A DNA stretch of 64,000 nt from Hypericum androsaemum (lineage: Eukaryota; Streptophyta; Magnoliopsida; Malpighiales; Hypericaceae): contig OZ023183.1 of the NCBI GenBank assembly GCA_963995505.1, forward strand, positions 14,814,671 to 14,878,670. Reading direction: 5' to 3'. Below are positions 21,902-32,656 of this stretch, piece after piece (position 1 is the stretch's first letter; the number at the start of each line of letters is the position of its first letter). The position numbers and the translations under genes are program-made. Under the pieces are notes generated by a model. It was not told the origin of the DNA. It searched no databases and was given only the letters and a program-made list of their open reading frames with translations.

Positions 21902-24382
21902 ATGGCGGATGGCTACTGGAACCGGCAACAGCCTCCTATGATGCCTCCCTCTGCCGGCGGCGGCCTTGGCCCTGCCGGTGGTGGTCCCATCAAACGTCCT
22001 CGTTCCGACTACGGTACACCTCCTCCTCCTCCTCCTCGCTCTCGTCCCCTTTTCCTTTGGGTTCACAATTAGTGATCTTTTCGTAAGCTCGTATTGGAAG
22101 AGTTGTTAGGGTTTCTGTTGAGGAAGCCAATCGAGTATTTCGAACACAATTGTTATGGTTTAGGCATTTGCTTGATGCGTGGTTATTGCTGGATGGCCTT
22201 TGATTTTATTGTACTTGTTCGTTTTTCGCTTCGGAAGTTTAGCTACGAGTCTCGTAACAACTTGATCATTTCAGCCATCACCTTAGCATGACTTTGTGCC
22301 ATTGTTCCCTTTTGATCTGTAAATCCTGCATCGCTTAGTGCAAGAGTGGGGGGCAAGTTTATAAGTGTAAAAAATCCATTAACTCATAGCCTCAAGCTTT
22401 TGGGTTGGATATGGAGATTCTAACATGGTATCAGAGCGGTTTGATCCCGTTCCTATTGTTTTGATCGCACGACCCCCATTTCTCACATGTTGGTGAAGTC
22501 AAAGCCCGTGCAATCTTTGACCCGATGGGTTTCGTTTGAGGGAGCGTGTTGAGAATCTCGTATCGCTGGGACAAGTTTATAATTGTGAAAAATCCACCAA
22601 CTCATAGCCTTAAGGTTTTAGGTTGGATATGGAGATTCTAACACGTACCTTGATTCTGAACGGTTTCTTGTCGTATGATTTTATTTTAAGCCACATAGAA
22701 CAATCGTTTGTGTTCGTACCTTTGCTCGTTTATTCAGCGTATGAGGTAAAAAAACAAGGATGCTAGTGTGCTATTAAACATTTGCTAAATCTGTGTATTG
22801 AGCCTTGTAGATCTTCCACCGCCCGGGATGCCTGCAGGTCATGACATGCATAATTATTACCCAAGAGACGATAGGTTTCCGGTAGTGAAGGACACTCAGA
22901 CTATTGGATCAGCTTATGATCGATATCTTCAAAATTCGGTACATGTCAAGTCGATTAATGTCTCTTCTTTTCTCCTGCCTTGCATCTGTGTTCTCTCTTG
23001 GTAACTCAAAACATTAACTTCCTTGAAGCAAGCTTCTCTTGCATCTGGAGAAGCTGCTGCTTTAACTGGAGGTGGGTTGGGGAGAGCTGCAGGTGGTGGA
23101 ATGGCTGGTCTTCCTGTATCTGATGCTGGTCTTGTTTCCCGTCCTCGGTCTTCTGGTCCCGAGCTAGCACCAAATGGCCGTGACATGGGTTTTTCTGGTC
23201 AGCATCACATGGAACCCATGCCTATGCCTGGTCTTGAAACTGTACCTCTACCACCGGATGCTTCCAACACTCTTTATGTTGAGGGACTGTCCCCTGATAG
23301 CTCAAGGAGGGAGGTAGCACGTATCCTTTTGCGTTGGACATGGTTTAATTCTTTTGATATTTATTCTGTAGTGTCCACGTATTTTAGCTTCTGGCTACTT
23401 GTTTGTTTTTGTTTACTGGAGATATAGATATCTTTCGCCCCTTTGTTGGCTACAGACAACTGAGGCTTGTGAGTAAAGACTCCAAACATGTGAGTGCAGA
23501 GGACTCAATAATTCTTTTTCATGTAGCCAAAAGAAATATCTCAGACTTGATTTGGTACTATTGTCATCTAGTCTTATTTCTGATCATTTATTTCTGATCA
23601 TGTGACTGGTATTTTGTGATGCAGCGCGGGGGTGATCCTATTATCCTTTGCTTTGTCGATTTTGAAAATCCAGCTTGTGCTGCAACTGCATTAAGTGCTT
23701 TGCAAGGTTTGTATCCTCCCTTAGTATTTGTTTGCGGAAGCTAATGGACTGTTATGAAATTGAAATAATTAGATTACATGGAAAAGAATGTTTCTTTAGT
23801 TCCGTAGAAGAACTTCTTTGAGGTTCAAAACTGGTAATTTCTGCCAAATTATTAAAAGAAATTACCGGGGTGACAATCTCTAGGAACCAGCAGTAAAGAG
23901 CGTCACTATGTGATGTCTAACGTGAGATGATCATTAGTTAATAAGGAAAACTAAATGATGATGTCGGCTTTACTTGTCTGTTGTAGATGTTTGTAATTTG
24001 CTCTCATTTGTGTCTCCCGTACACTTTTTATTTGAAATGCTTTTATGATGTGATAAAATGTGCATTTATTGGTTCATGAATGTGATAATTTCAGCAGAAA
24101 ATTAAGTTTCAGGTTCCTTCTTCGAAATTGATTCAAAGGAAAGGGGCTGGAATGGATAAATTAGATTCTAGAATCTCATTGTCCCCTGCGAATCTAGTAG
24201 TACGGTTTTCGTACTTTTGACATGTTACTTATGTACAACAGCTTTCGTTTCTGATTTTGTTAATACAATCCACAGGTTACAAAATGGACGAACATGACCC
24301 TGATTCTAATCATTTGAGGCTGCAATTTTCCCGGTACCCAGGTCCAAGATCTGGCCCTGGAGGTGGTCGTGGAAGGAGGTGA
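21902..24382 (+). CDS. NSRA: RRM protein, nuclear speckle RNA-binding (NSR) type
   Basis: Six exons: 21902-22013, 22811-22938, 23029-23320, 23428-23489, 23625-23706, 24276-24382. All have GT/AG borders and join in frame into 260 residues. The N-terminal half is Gly/Pro-rich with KRPRSDY, possibly part of a nuclear signal. The C-terminal half is one RRM: RNP2-like TLYVEGL, then HIFRPFVGYRQLRLV, RNP1-like ILCFVDF, and a final ALQGYKMDEHD to LRLQFSRYPG, ending in an Arg/Gly tail. Start (MADGYW) and layout match my recollection of Arabidopsis NSRa (At1g76940). NSRs bind mRNAs and the lncRNA ENOD40/ASCO in nuclear speckles and alter auxin-linked splicing. Intron 1 contains a TRIM, and the leader has a G-quadruplex motif. 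The exon 3 acceptor (TTGAAG) is weak, but it is the only one that keeps the frame. Confidence 0.9.
22318..22643 (+). mobile_element. TRIM (miniature LTR element) in NSR intron 1
   Basis: Two direct terminal repeats, 22318-22435 and 22547-22643, both begin TGT and end TTCTAACA; they share TGGATATGGAGATTCTAACA. Right after the left copy is TGGTATCAGAGC (22436-22447), the complement of the initiator-Met tRNA 3' end. A purine-rich GAGGGAGCG precedes the right copy. About 110 bases lie between, too few for genes. The target duplication is not clear. Confidence 0.85.
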
Positions 24383-24462
24383 ATGGCTTTGTTATAATGC
24401 CTGGAGATCCATGGCATTCCCTAGTGCGGTGTCTCCTCATTTGGTTGGTTGTACCTCCAAAA

Positions 24463-25077
24463 CATTGATGCCTAAGCTAATCTAGATTTCTCAACCTTGG
24501 TCCTTCTAATTATTACTAGGAGCAGTGAATCCGAGATTTAGCGGCGAGTCGAGGCAATTCAAGATTTCATGGAGCTCTGATGTAAAATCAAAACGTCTGT
24601 TAGTTTCTGAACATGAATCTGAGAGTGTTGTACTATAGTTGTACGTGGTCTGATCCACTTTCTGATGGAGGTTATGAAACATTTTAGGAGTTGATTAAAT
24701 TCTCCGAGCATGTTCGTTGGATTATCCTTAGCCTGGTGATGCATTGCAATCTATTTGGTATCATTTTAGTATATTTTACATCAATGGTAACGTTGGTATT
24801 ATTGAAAATTTCCAAAAACAATTTAACTTTTTTGTTTTCTTTTTTTTTTCCCTCGAGCTTCCTCTCTCCTCCTCTTTCTCTCACTAGCCATGGACCTCTA
24901 ACACTGATCTCTGACGACGATGGGTTCGATGGTACATAGTGACGGGCTCAGATGGAGGACTAATGACAATGGCGGTGACACCGGGTGACGAATTTTATAA
25001 TTTAGTCCAAAATAGATTATTGTCTAATGCGTAACCACTCATCGCAGTTGTACCACAACTCGTAACATATGTACTAC
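24463..25077 (+). repeat. NSR 3' flank, source of a downstream copy
   Basis: The NSR 3' region and following intergenic DNA are copied at 29531-30064 (CATTGATGCCTAAGCTAAT opens both; CGTAACATATGTACTAC closes both). About 80-140 bases in the middle differ completely, and the downstream copy lacks a 35-base GACAATGGCGGTGACACC-type piece. Confidence 0.8.
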
Positions 25078-25319
25078 TATTCTTTTTCTGTGGTCCTAAT
25101 AATTGTCTTCTTGCACATTTTTCAATCACATTTTTCAATGTGTTTCTTACATCTCTGAAATTTGAACTCATTCTCTGAATCTAAATCTCTTATCTGTCAC
25201 GATCCAAACTTATGTCAGTAACCGGCACTAGACTTCGACTCATTTTATTACATAAAAAATCTAACCACCTTCGAACATATTCAAAATCTCCGATTCATAA
25301 TAACATTTAGGGCAAATTA

Positions 25320-26559
25320 CTCTCACGTCCCTGAGGTTTGGTCGCCCTCCCCCTAGGGTCCCTGACTTTTCGAAAATGATTGTCCCGTCCCTAAGTTTTG
25401 ATGATAATAGACTCTCGGGTCCCTGGAGCCGGAATATTCCATATTCTCCGGTGAACCCCTACCTGAAATGACCAAAATGTCCCTCTCACTTAAAAATCAA
25501 AAAAAATCCTCTCCTTCTACCTTCACCTTCTTCTTCCTCCCAACTTTTAACCAAAACTAAAACTCAAAACTAAACTTTAGAATCAAAATTTAAATAACCC
25601 TAATTTTATAAACTCCAATTTCAATTAGCACTAACTAATCTAATCCCTTCAATTCTAATTAACATTAATTAATCGATTCAAGTCCAACACCATCTTCTTC
25701 CTTGCATCTTCTTCTAACACCATCGATTCAAAGTCCTCTCTAATTTCTCAAAGAACCAAACTTTTCTAGAATCTTGCAAACTCAGATTCAAAACATCTCT
25801 AATGCTGAGAAAACCCACTAAAAAGGATGACAACCAATTAATGTATGAGACAGAAAACTCCAAACGACACCCAACAGTTTCCTCCTCCACCCCTTTTCAC
25901 TTCTCTTTAGATTTGTTGGTTTTGGATTTTAGACATGAATTTATCTTCCTCTCTGATTTGGTTGATGGTCTTGACGAAAATTTGCATCTACAGCCAAAAA
26001 CCCAGATTAAGAACTAAATTTTGATTCTTTGATTTGTAGAACATTCGGCGTCCAAACTAACCAGAAAAAAAGTAATAATTATGAATCTAAGAAGTTGCTA
26101 TTGGCCGCCTCGTCCTCGTAGTCTGGCGGGTCCTCCCGCTTCAGGGGTCCCACTTTTGAGCAGCAAAAGATCAAAACTTTGTCAAGAAATAAGGACAAAA
26201 GCGGGGAAAGTTCTGAGCTTTAGGGATTAAAGGTTTGAAACTTTGGGGGTTCAGAAGAAATAGGGGAAAATAGAGGGGAAATGGGTTTAGAGAGACAAGT
26301 GGTGATAATGGGGAGAAGACGCAAGGAAGAAGATGGTGTTGGAAGGTGAAGGTAGAAGGAGAGGATTTTTTTGATTTTTAAATGAGGGGCATTTTGGTCA
26401 TTTCAGGTGGGAGTTCACCGGAGAATATAGAATATTCCGGCTCCAGGGACCCGAGAGTCTATTATCATCAAAACTTAGGGGCGGGACAATCATTTTCCAA
26501 AAGTCAGGGATCCTAGGGGGAGGGTGACCAAACCTCAGGGACGTGAGGGTAATTTGCCC
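25320..26559. mobile_element. Non-autonomous MULE (GGGCAAATTA family)
   Basis: The 9-bp flanks TAACATTTA (25311-25319) and TAAAATTTA (26560-26568) differ at one base. The inverted ends of about 225 bases start GGGCAAATTAC and contain CCCTGAGGTTTGGTC and GACTCTCGGGTCCCTGGAGC. No transposase. The interior (about 25550-26330) includes a 71-codon open frame at 25802-26017 that I do not recognise; it may be captured host DNA. Confidence 0.88.
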
Positions 26560-26988
26560 TAAAATTTATCATCTAGAATCCACAGTTTATAAATTTTGAA
26601 TTTCAAATACTGAATTTACAATATATAAGCCAAACTTTTCTTTGTTAAAACATACTCTCAAGATCAGAACAAATCATGTGAATACGGAGCAACTAGACCA
26701 AAGAGTAAAATAAAATGGAGACCTTAATGCAAGTCTTGGAGAACAAAGGGGACTTGACACGATCAAAATGATCTCCGAACCAATACAACTTGTGTATGAA
26801 TTCCTGCAAAACTGGTGAGAGGGGGTGAGTGCTTTGGAACACTCCGTAAATAAATAAGATATGCATCGCACTTTATTTAGCCAGTCAATACACAAACATA
26901 CCTAACACATGCATATGACTGACATGTCAATTGAATCATGCGAACATGTACATTGTCGTAAAGTCAAACTTACCAGATGACCAAATAT

Positions 26989-27358
26989 TAACCAGGATTG
27001 TTTAAACCGTCTAGCTAAGGCAGGAATGTTGGGCAATATAGAGAAATCTATATTACCTAGTTGCGTATCCTGTCTAGAAGGAAAAAGCACTAGAAAACCT
27101 TTCGGTACTGAGGCTAGAGCCAAATTTCTACTACAATTAGTCCATTCAGACATATGTGGTCCAATGAACGTGAGGGCAAGGCATGGAGCATATTACTTCA
27201 TCACCTTTATTGACGACTATACTAGATATGGTCTGATATACCTGATTTCTCACAAGTCTGAAGCCTTAAATTGCTTCATGACATACATGAGTTTTGTTGA
27301 GAATCAGAAGTACAGAAAGATAAAGGCCTTACGAACTGATCGTGGCCGTGAATTACAA
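26989..27358 (+). pseudogene. Ty1-copia gag-pre-integrase/integrase fragment
   Basis: The frame reads a zinc-binding tail of the pre-integrase domain (CVSCLEGK), then HSDICGPM, YFITFIDDYTRYG and KALRTDRGRE. These are the first two acidic catalytic sites of a copia integrase (D in HSD and in TDRG). No LTRs, protease or reverse transcriptase are nearby and the frame drifts into unrelated codons after 27358. It is a broken remnant of an LTR retrotransposon. Confidence 0.9.
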
Positions 27359-29289
27359 AGGCACACAAACATGAGCAAACTATGGAACGTTCCATTTTGT
27401 CACGCAATTTGACACATGAACACATAATTCCAAAATCAAATCACATAACTGGATGAACATTCGGCAGATCATGAATGTGTCACTCCCACACCGACACGAG
27501 GATATCATATCTGAAAGGCGCTATCACAAATTAATCCCGCCGGCCAAACATATCATATCTGAATCCATTGCATCCTCAGTATATGTATGTGCATATTTGC
27601 CAACAATTTCGGTTGGTCACAGGTAGATCTGCCTGCCTAATCGTCCATATCATATATAAAGCTCTCCATATCACAGATTTTCATATAATAACATATTCAT
27701 AGATTCCAAACATGTCTAATGCCTTCTGTGGGCTAAATTAATCAAACTCGTAATAAATAGAGTGCACCAAAAAACGACGACCTGTCGAACCATCCGGTGC
27801 ATTTGTTGTCCCTTACGAGCGACCCTCTCTCTTAGCCAAATTCCATGGTCAAACTCCATAAGTTACGATATTACAACTTTGATATATCAATTTCAAACCT
27901 GTCACAAACCCAAATTATATCCCTATTTCTATTAAATCAAAATTTACTTAGTCGTCCAATTATAAATTCATCCCTTTAATTTTCTATTCAAAACAGGTTA
28001 CCTTTACGTAATAAGTGTTCCAAGTAAACTTTTTAGTTATCTCTAAACCTTCCCAAACCCAACCGTGGACAATATAATTAAGTATTTTAGTGAACAATTT
28101 TGCTCATGTTCACGTCTTCTTCACATGATTTATACCTTTTCTTGTTTTCTTTATTTTTTTTTATCTTCTCTGACTCATAGACAAATTCTTGTAACTTATT
28201 CCACCTCTACATCGTCTAAACTTTATTCAAAATGTTCTTGGACATTATACCCCCAAAAAAATGTTGTTGGACAAATATCTAAATCCAAAATAAAATTCAA
28301 CCTCGGTAACCTTAGATTGTGTATTCTTCAGATTCATAGAATTTTAACAACTATCTTGATTCTTTTAATATAACCTTCTATACATTAAGAAATCACTATT
28401 GAGGTTTGGTTCTTTTAAATCAAATTATCATTTCCTCACTTGTTCCATAAGAATTTCACTGTACACATTTAAATTATACAAGAAATACAATAGCCTAAAA
28501 AGTCCATATTTATTACTTCCATATTTTATTACACCAATCACCAAATACATATACAATTTTAATAATTAAATTACTTACCCCTTAGTGCTGAATTTCATTA
28601 TCGTCTTCATATTTTACTCTTCTCTATTCTTTTTGTCTCTACTTTCTTTTCTAATTTTCCTTTCCTCTTGTCCCTTCTTTTTTACTCTCGGTAGAATTTC
28701 TTTTTAATGAGAACCTCAGCCTATTGATCCAATTTTATAAAGGAAGATGCTTAAGCATTTTAATAAAGGCCACGTCCTTCTTACTTTTACCTGCCACATC
28801 CTTGTTACTGTCTCTTTCATCCTTCATCTTAGCTCAACTTCTTTTGTTGCCCTCATCCACTTTACATTGGATTCTCATTTCGTGGTCAGCCCAATATTTT
28901 GCCACGTTTCTCTCTCTCTCTCTCTTTGATCTTATCACTTAGTTAATTTGTAATTTAGTTTAAATTTGTAATTTAGTTTAAATAAGTTTGATTCAAGTTT
29001 TTATTTATTTTCGATTAAGTTAACAACTATACTTTTATTTAATACCTTGTACTAAATTATATATATAACTACATCCCTAGAATTTCTCGATTATCAATTT
29101 ACATCACTATTTCTTAATATAGTATACTATTATTTTAGCAAATGACTTAACACTTAATTAAACTCTACTAAGTTTAACTCATATGATTGGTTATTACATT
29201 ACCACTTCCATACCAAATTAGATTGGTTGGGTGTTACATTTTTGTGTGGTCCTAATATATGTCTTTTTCATTTTTTTTAATCACAATAT
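27359..29289. other. Intergenic, no gene seen
   Basis: AT-rich sequence with short open frames on both strands. A stretch near 27470-27720 with several ATATCATAT motifs might be LTR remnant, but no paired copy is visible. A TCTCTCTC run lies at about 28908-28926. Confidence 0.4.
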
Positions 29290-30064
29290 TCAGAATCAAA
29301 CACTATCGAACTATGTTCCATAATATAATATATTTCTTAAATTTTTAAAATTTGAATTCAAATTACATGAATCTAAATCTCTTACCACTTTCATACCAAA
29401 TTAGATTGGTTGTTTATTCATTTTGGATTGGCGGGTGACATTATTTACCGCTGGTAAAAGGTTAAGGATGATTGTCTTCATTTTGTCGATTGATAAGAGA
29501 GCAATCATGGAGAAAAATCTAGAACCGTCACATTGATGCCTAAGCTAATTTAGATTTCTCAACCTTGGTCCTTCTAATTGTTACTAGAGTAATGAATTCG
29601 AGATTTAGGCTTCGTTTGACAGACGATAGTTTAAGAATAGATAGTAATTTTAGACTATATTAGGAGTAGATTGATAATCTACCTGTTCGTTATGAAAATT
29701 TTAGCAGTTGATTAAATCTCTGCTCATGTTCGTTGGATTATCCTTAGCCTGGTGATCCATTGAAATCTATTTGCTATCATTTTAGTATATTTTACATCAA
29801 TAGTAACGTTGGTATTTTGAGAATTTCCAAAAACAATTTAACTTTTTTGTTTTCTTTTTTTTCCTTGAGCTTCCTCTCTCTCCTCCTCTTTCTCTCACTA
29901 GCCATGGACCTCCAACATTGATCTCCGACGACGATGGGTTCGATGGTACATCATGACGGGCCCAGATGAAAGCCTGATGAATTTTATAATTTAGTCCAAA
30001 CTAGAGTATTGTCTAATGCGCAACCACTCATCGCATTGTACCACAACTCGTAACATATGTACTA
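29290..30064. repeat. Dispersed repeats: 40-kb-like block plus NSR 3' flank copy
   Basis: 29290-29535 matches 40210-40470 (both end GAGAAAAATCTAGAACCGTC). 29531-30064 matches the NSR 3' flank at 24463-25077. The two blocks abut at CGTCACATTGATGCC, so this is a junction of two different repeated segments. Confidence 0.75.
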
Positions 30065-30314
30065 CTTTTCTTCGCTTACGAGATATTTTTTTAAAATGAA
30101 TTAATTATATATATATCCTAATATTTACAACTAAGTAGTAAAAAATGTTTATGCTACTTATTGTTTACGTGTTAATCTTCTCTATCACGTAAAAATTTTA
30201 TGTACTACCAAAATTTACGATCGAGTTCATCTTAAAACACTATCCTTTGTAACGATGCTCATTAGACTACCTACAATAGTAACCCGGCCCAACCTGGGTC
30301 ACAGAATAAATATT

Positions 30315-31690
30315 GGGCAAATTACCCTCACATCCCTGAGGTTTGGTCACTCTCTCCCTAGGGTCCCTGACTTTTGAAAAATGATTGTCCCGTCCCTAAG
30401 TTTTGATAATAATAGACTCTCGGGTCCCTGGAGCCGGAATATTCCATATTCTCCAGTGAAATCCCTACTTGAAATGACCAAAATGCCCTCCAAAATTTTT
30501 TTTCTTCGAAACAACAAATTCTCAAATTAACATCAACCAAACCCAGAAAATAATACCAATTACAAATTCAAAAAATCTCAATACCTAAGAACACTCCATC
30601 GACAACCTCAAGCCCAAGAACTCCATGTGCAACCAAAGGCAAACGCTCATCTCCCAACCCAGAAAATAATACCAATTATTGCTGCCTTCCAGAAGGCTCT
30701 ATGGCCACCACTAGTATCACACACATCTTGTCTTCTTCGAAACTACAGCCACAAAACCCATATTGTCTTCCTTGAAACCACGGCCTCGAAATCCATTTCC
30801 TCGAAACCAGATCTAGATGATGACCTCGAAAGGGGTTGTTGCCAGAGCGGACCTCGGAGCTCTTCTTCTCCGGTCGTCGGGCAAGCTGGGTTACAGGGTG
30901 AGGTCGAGGCACGGCAAGGCCGAGGTCGGGGAGCTGGTTGCCGGTGAAGAAGTTGAGGCACGACGAAGTTGAGGTAAGTGAAGATGCTCGAGGTCGAGGT
31001 CGAGGTCGGGGAAGACATTCGTCGTGGTTGATGTTTCTGGGATTCGAGGTTGAGGTTGGAGACGGAAGACGAAAGTCAGAATTGTGTTCGAGATTTCTGG
31101 GATTTGATTCGAAGCTCAAGGTTTCAGATCAAGTCTTTGTACTTTGGTTTAACCAAACACATCTTGCCTTTTGTCTCTGTCTCGGCGCCGTCATCTCCGT
31201 CGCGGTGGTCTCCAACGCCTTCATCTCTGTCTCGTCTCCGTCGTGGTGGTCTCCAACGCCTTCATCTCTGTCTCGTCTCCGTCGTGGTGGTCTCCAACGC
31301 CTTCGTCGCCCCCAGCTACATCCGCCAGTCCGCCCGTTCGGAAGTTAAGAAAGATTAGTTGTTGTTAATTAGAATTAAAGGGATTGGATTAGTTGGTGTT
31401 AATTGAAATTGGAGTTTATAAAATTATTTGATTCTAAAGTTTAGTTTTGGTTAAAAGTTGGGAGGAAGAAGAAGGTGAAAGTAGAAGGAGATTATTTTTT
31501 TGATTTTTAAGTGAGAGGGGCATTTTGGTCATTTTAGGTGGGGGTTCACCAGAGAATATGGAATATTCCGGCTCCAGGGACCCGAGAGTCTATTATCATC
31601 AAAACTTAGGGACGGGACAATCATTTTCCAAAAGTCAGGGACCCTAGGGGGAGGGTGACCAAACTTCAGGGACGTGAGGGTAATTTACCC
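30315..31690. mobile_element. Non-autonomous MULE, same family as 25320
   Basis: A perfect 9-bp repeat ATAAATATT flanks it (30306-30314 and 31691-31699). The ends match those of the 25320 element closely (GGGCAAATTAC, CCCTGAGGTTTGGTCA, CTCCAGGGACCCGAGAGTCT). The centre is different: GC-rich, with GAGGTCGAGGTCGAGGTC repeats and a 41-bp tandem repeat. No transposase. A different cargo under shared ends suggests sequence capture. Confidence 0.9.
31176..31307. repeat. 41-bp tandem repeat, three units
   Basis: Units start at 31176, 31226 and 31267 with TCTGTCTCG, and each contains GTGGTCTCCAACGCCTTC. The first unit carries about 9 extra bases. It lies inside the MULE and makes long Ser/Arg open frames that are not genes. 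Confidence 0.85.
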
Positions 31691-31699
31691 ATAAATATT

Positions 31700-32365
31700 T
31701 AATTTCTCTCTCATCCATATACAACCCAACCCAATTAAATTTTTTCCTACTCCAATGACAACCTAGTTTAATCCATGCCACGGAATAAATAATTAATTTA
31801 TCTCTTTCACATACATATATTATTTATACGAATTTTCATAGAGAATTAAAATTTTAAACTATATACGAATAAAAAATATTAGACTCAATTTATAAAAAAT
31901 AAAATATATAAATTTTCATATTTTTATCAAATAATATTGTGTCAAATAACACTAAAATAGATTGAAAAAATATATATTATTTTGGCCGGCCCGGGCCGTG
32001 TATCAGGGCCACCTGACAACTCCATGGCACGGCCGGGCCGAGCTTTTAATTCAGTTTGTCCTATTACTCATTATATATACACCATGACTCACGACATATG
32101 TACTACAGTACTACTAATAAACCCAAATGTACCATAAACCATTTAAAATAATTGAAATTATCCACGATGACAAATGGCCAAAATACCCTCTGAGAACCCT
32201 AGAAGAGTAGGAAGGAATGGTAGCTCCATTACTATTCCATATCTAGTACTTATTTGGATAGAGATAATGTTAGTAAATGTAATTGTCATGGGCAATGAAA
32301 AAGAAATACTACTTGCACCTAGGAGTTTTATTCGAGATATAGGTAATGCCAAGAAATGCAAGGCA
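31700..32365. other. Pre-insertion site of the LINE, no certain gene
   Basis: Mostly AT-rich. An open frame at 32174-32365 reads MAKIPSENPRRVGRNG and on into a hydrophobic stretch, cut by the LINE. I do not recognise it. A GC-rich patch GGCCGGCCCGGGCCG lies near 31985. Confidence 0.35.
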
Positions 32366-32656
32366 TTCTGTTCAAAGGAAACCTGTTTGAAAGTGACACC
32401 AAAACCTCAAATTTTTTAGAGAACTCTCCTTTTCTTTGGAGCCTGCCCCCTTTCCTCTCCCTTCTTTCTTCCTTCTCTCCTCCTTCAACCTCTCCTGTCC
32501 TTTCTCCATTAATCCATCCCTCCGTTCACCTAATCCTTACCTAACCGCTCTTATTACTTCATTACCAACCCCTTTTACCAACCTTTAAGCCTTCCTTTTA
32601 CCTTACCCGCCCTCCTGTCCTTCTGATCCCTGTTCACTAGTATACTTTTCTTTCTC

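Noticed and set aside
22436..22460. tRNA-like TGGTATCAGAGCGG
   Set aside because: It is a retroelement primer-binding site complementary to a tRNA end; no cloverleaf can be drawn around it.
30676..31368. Several overlapping frames over 30.7-31.4 kb
   Set aside because: They lie in the GC-rich, internally repeated core of a MULE; no start context, splice pattern or known domain.
32158..32419. Gene beginning MAKIPSENPRR
   Set aside because: No family recognised; the frame runs over the target-site repeat into the LINE, so its end is not original.
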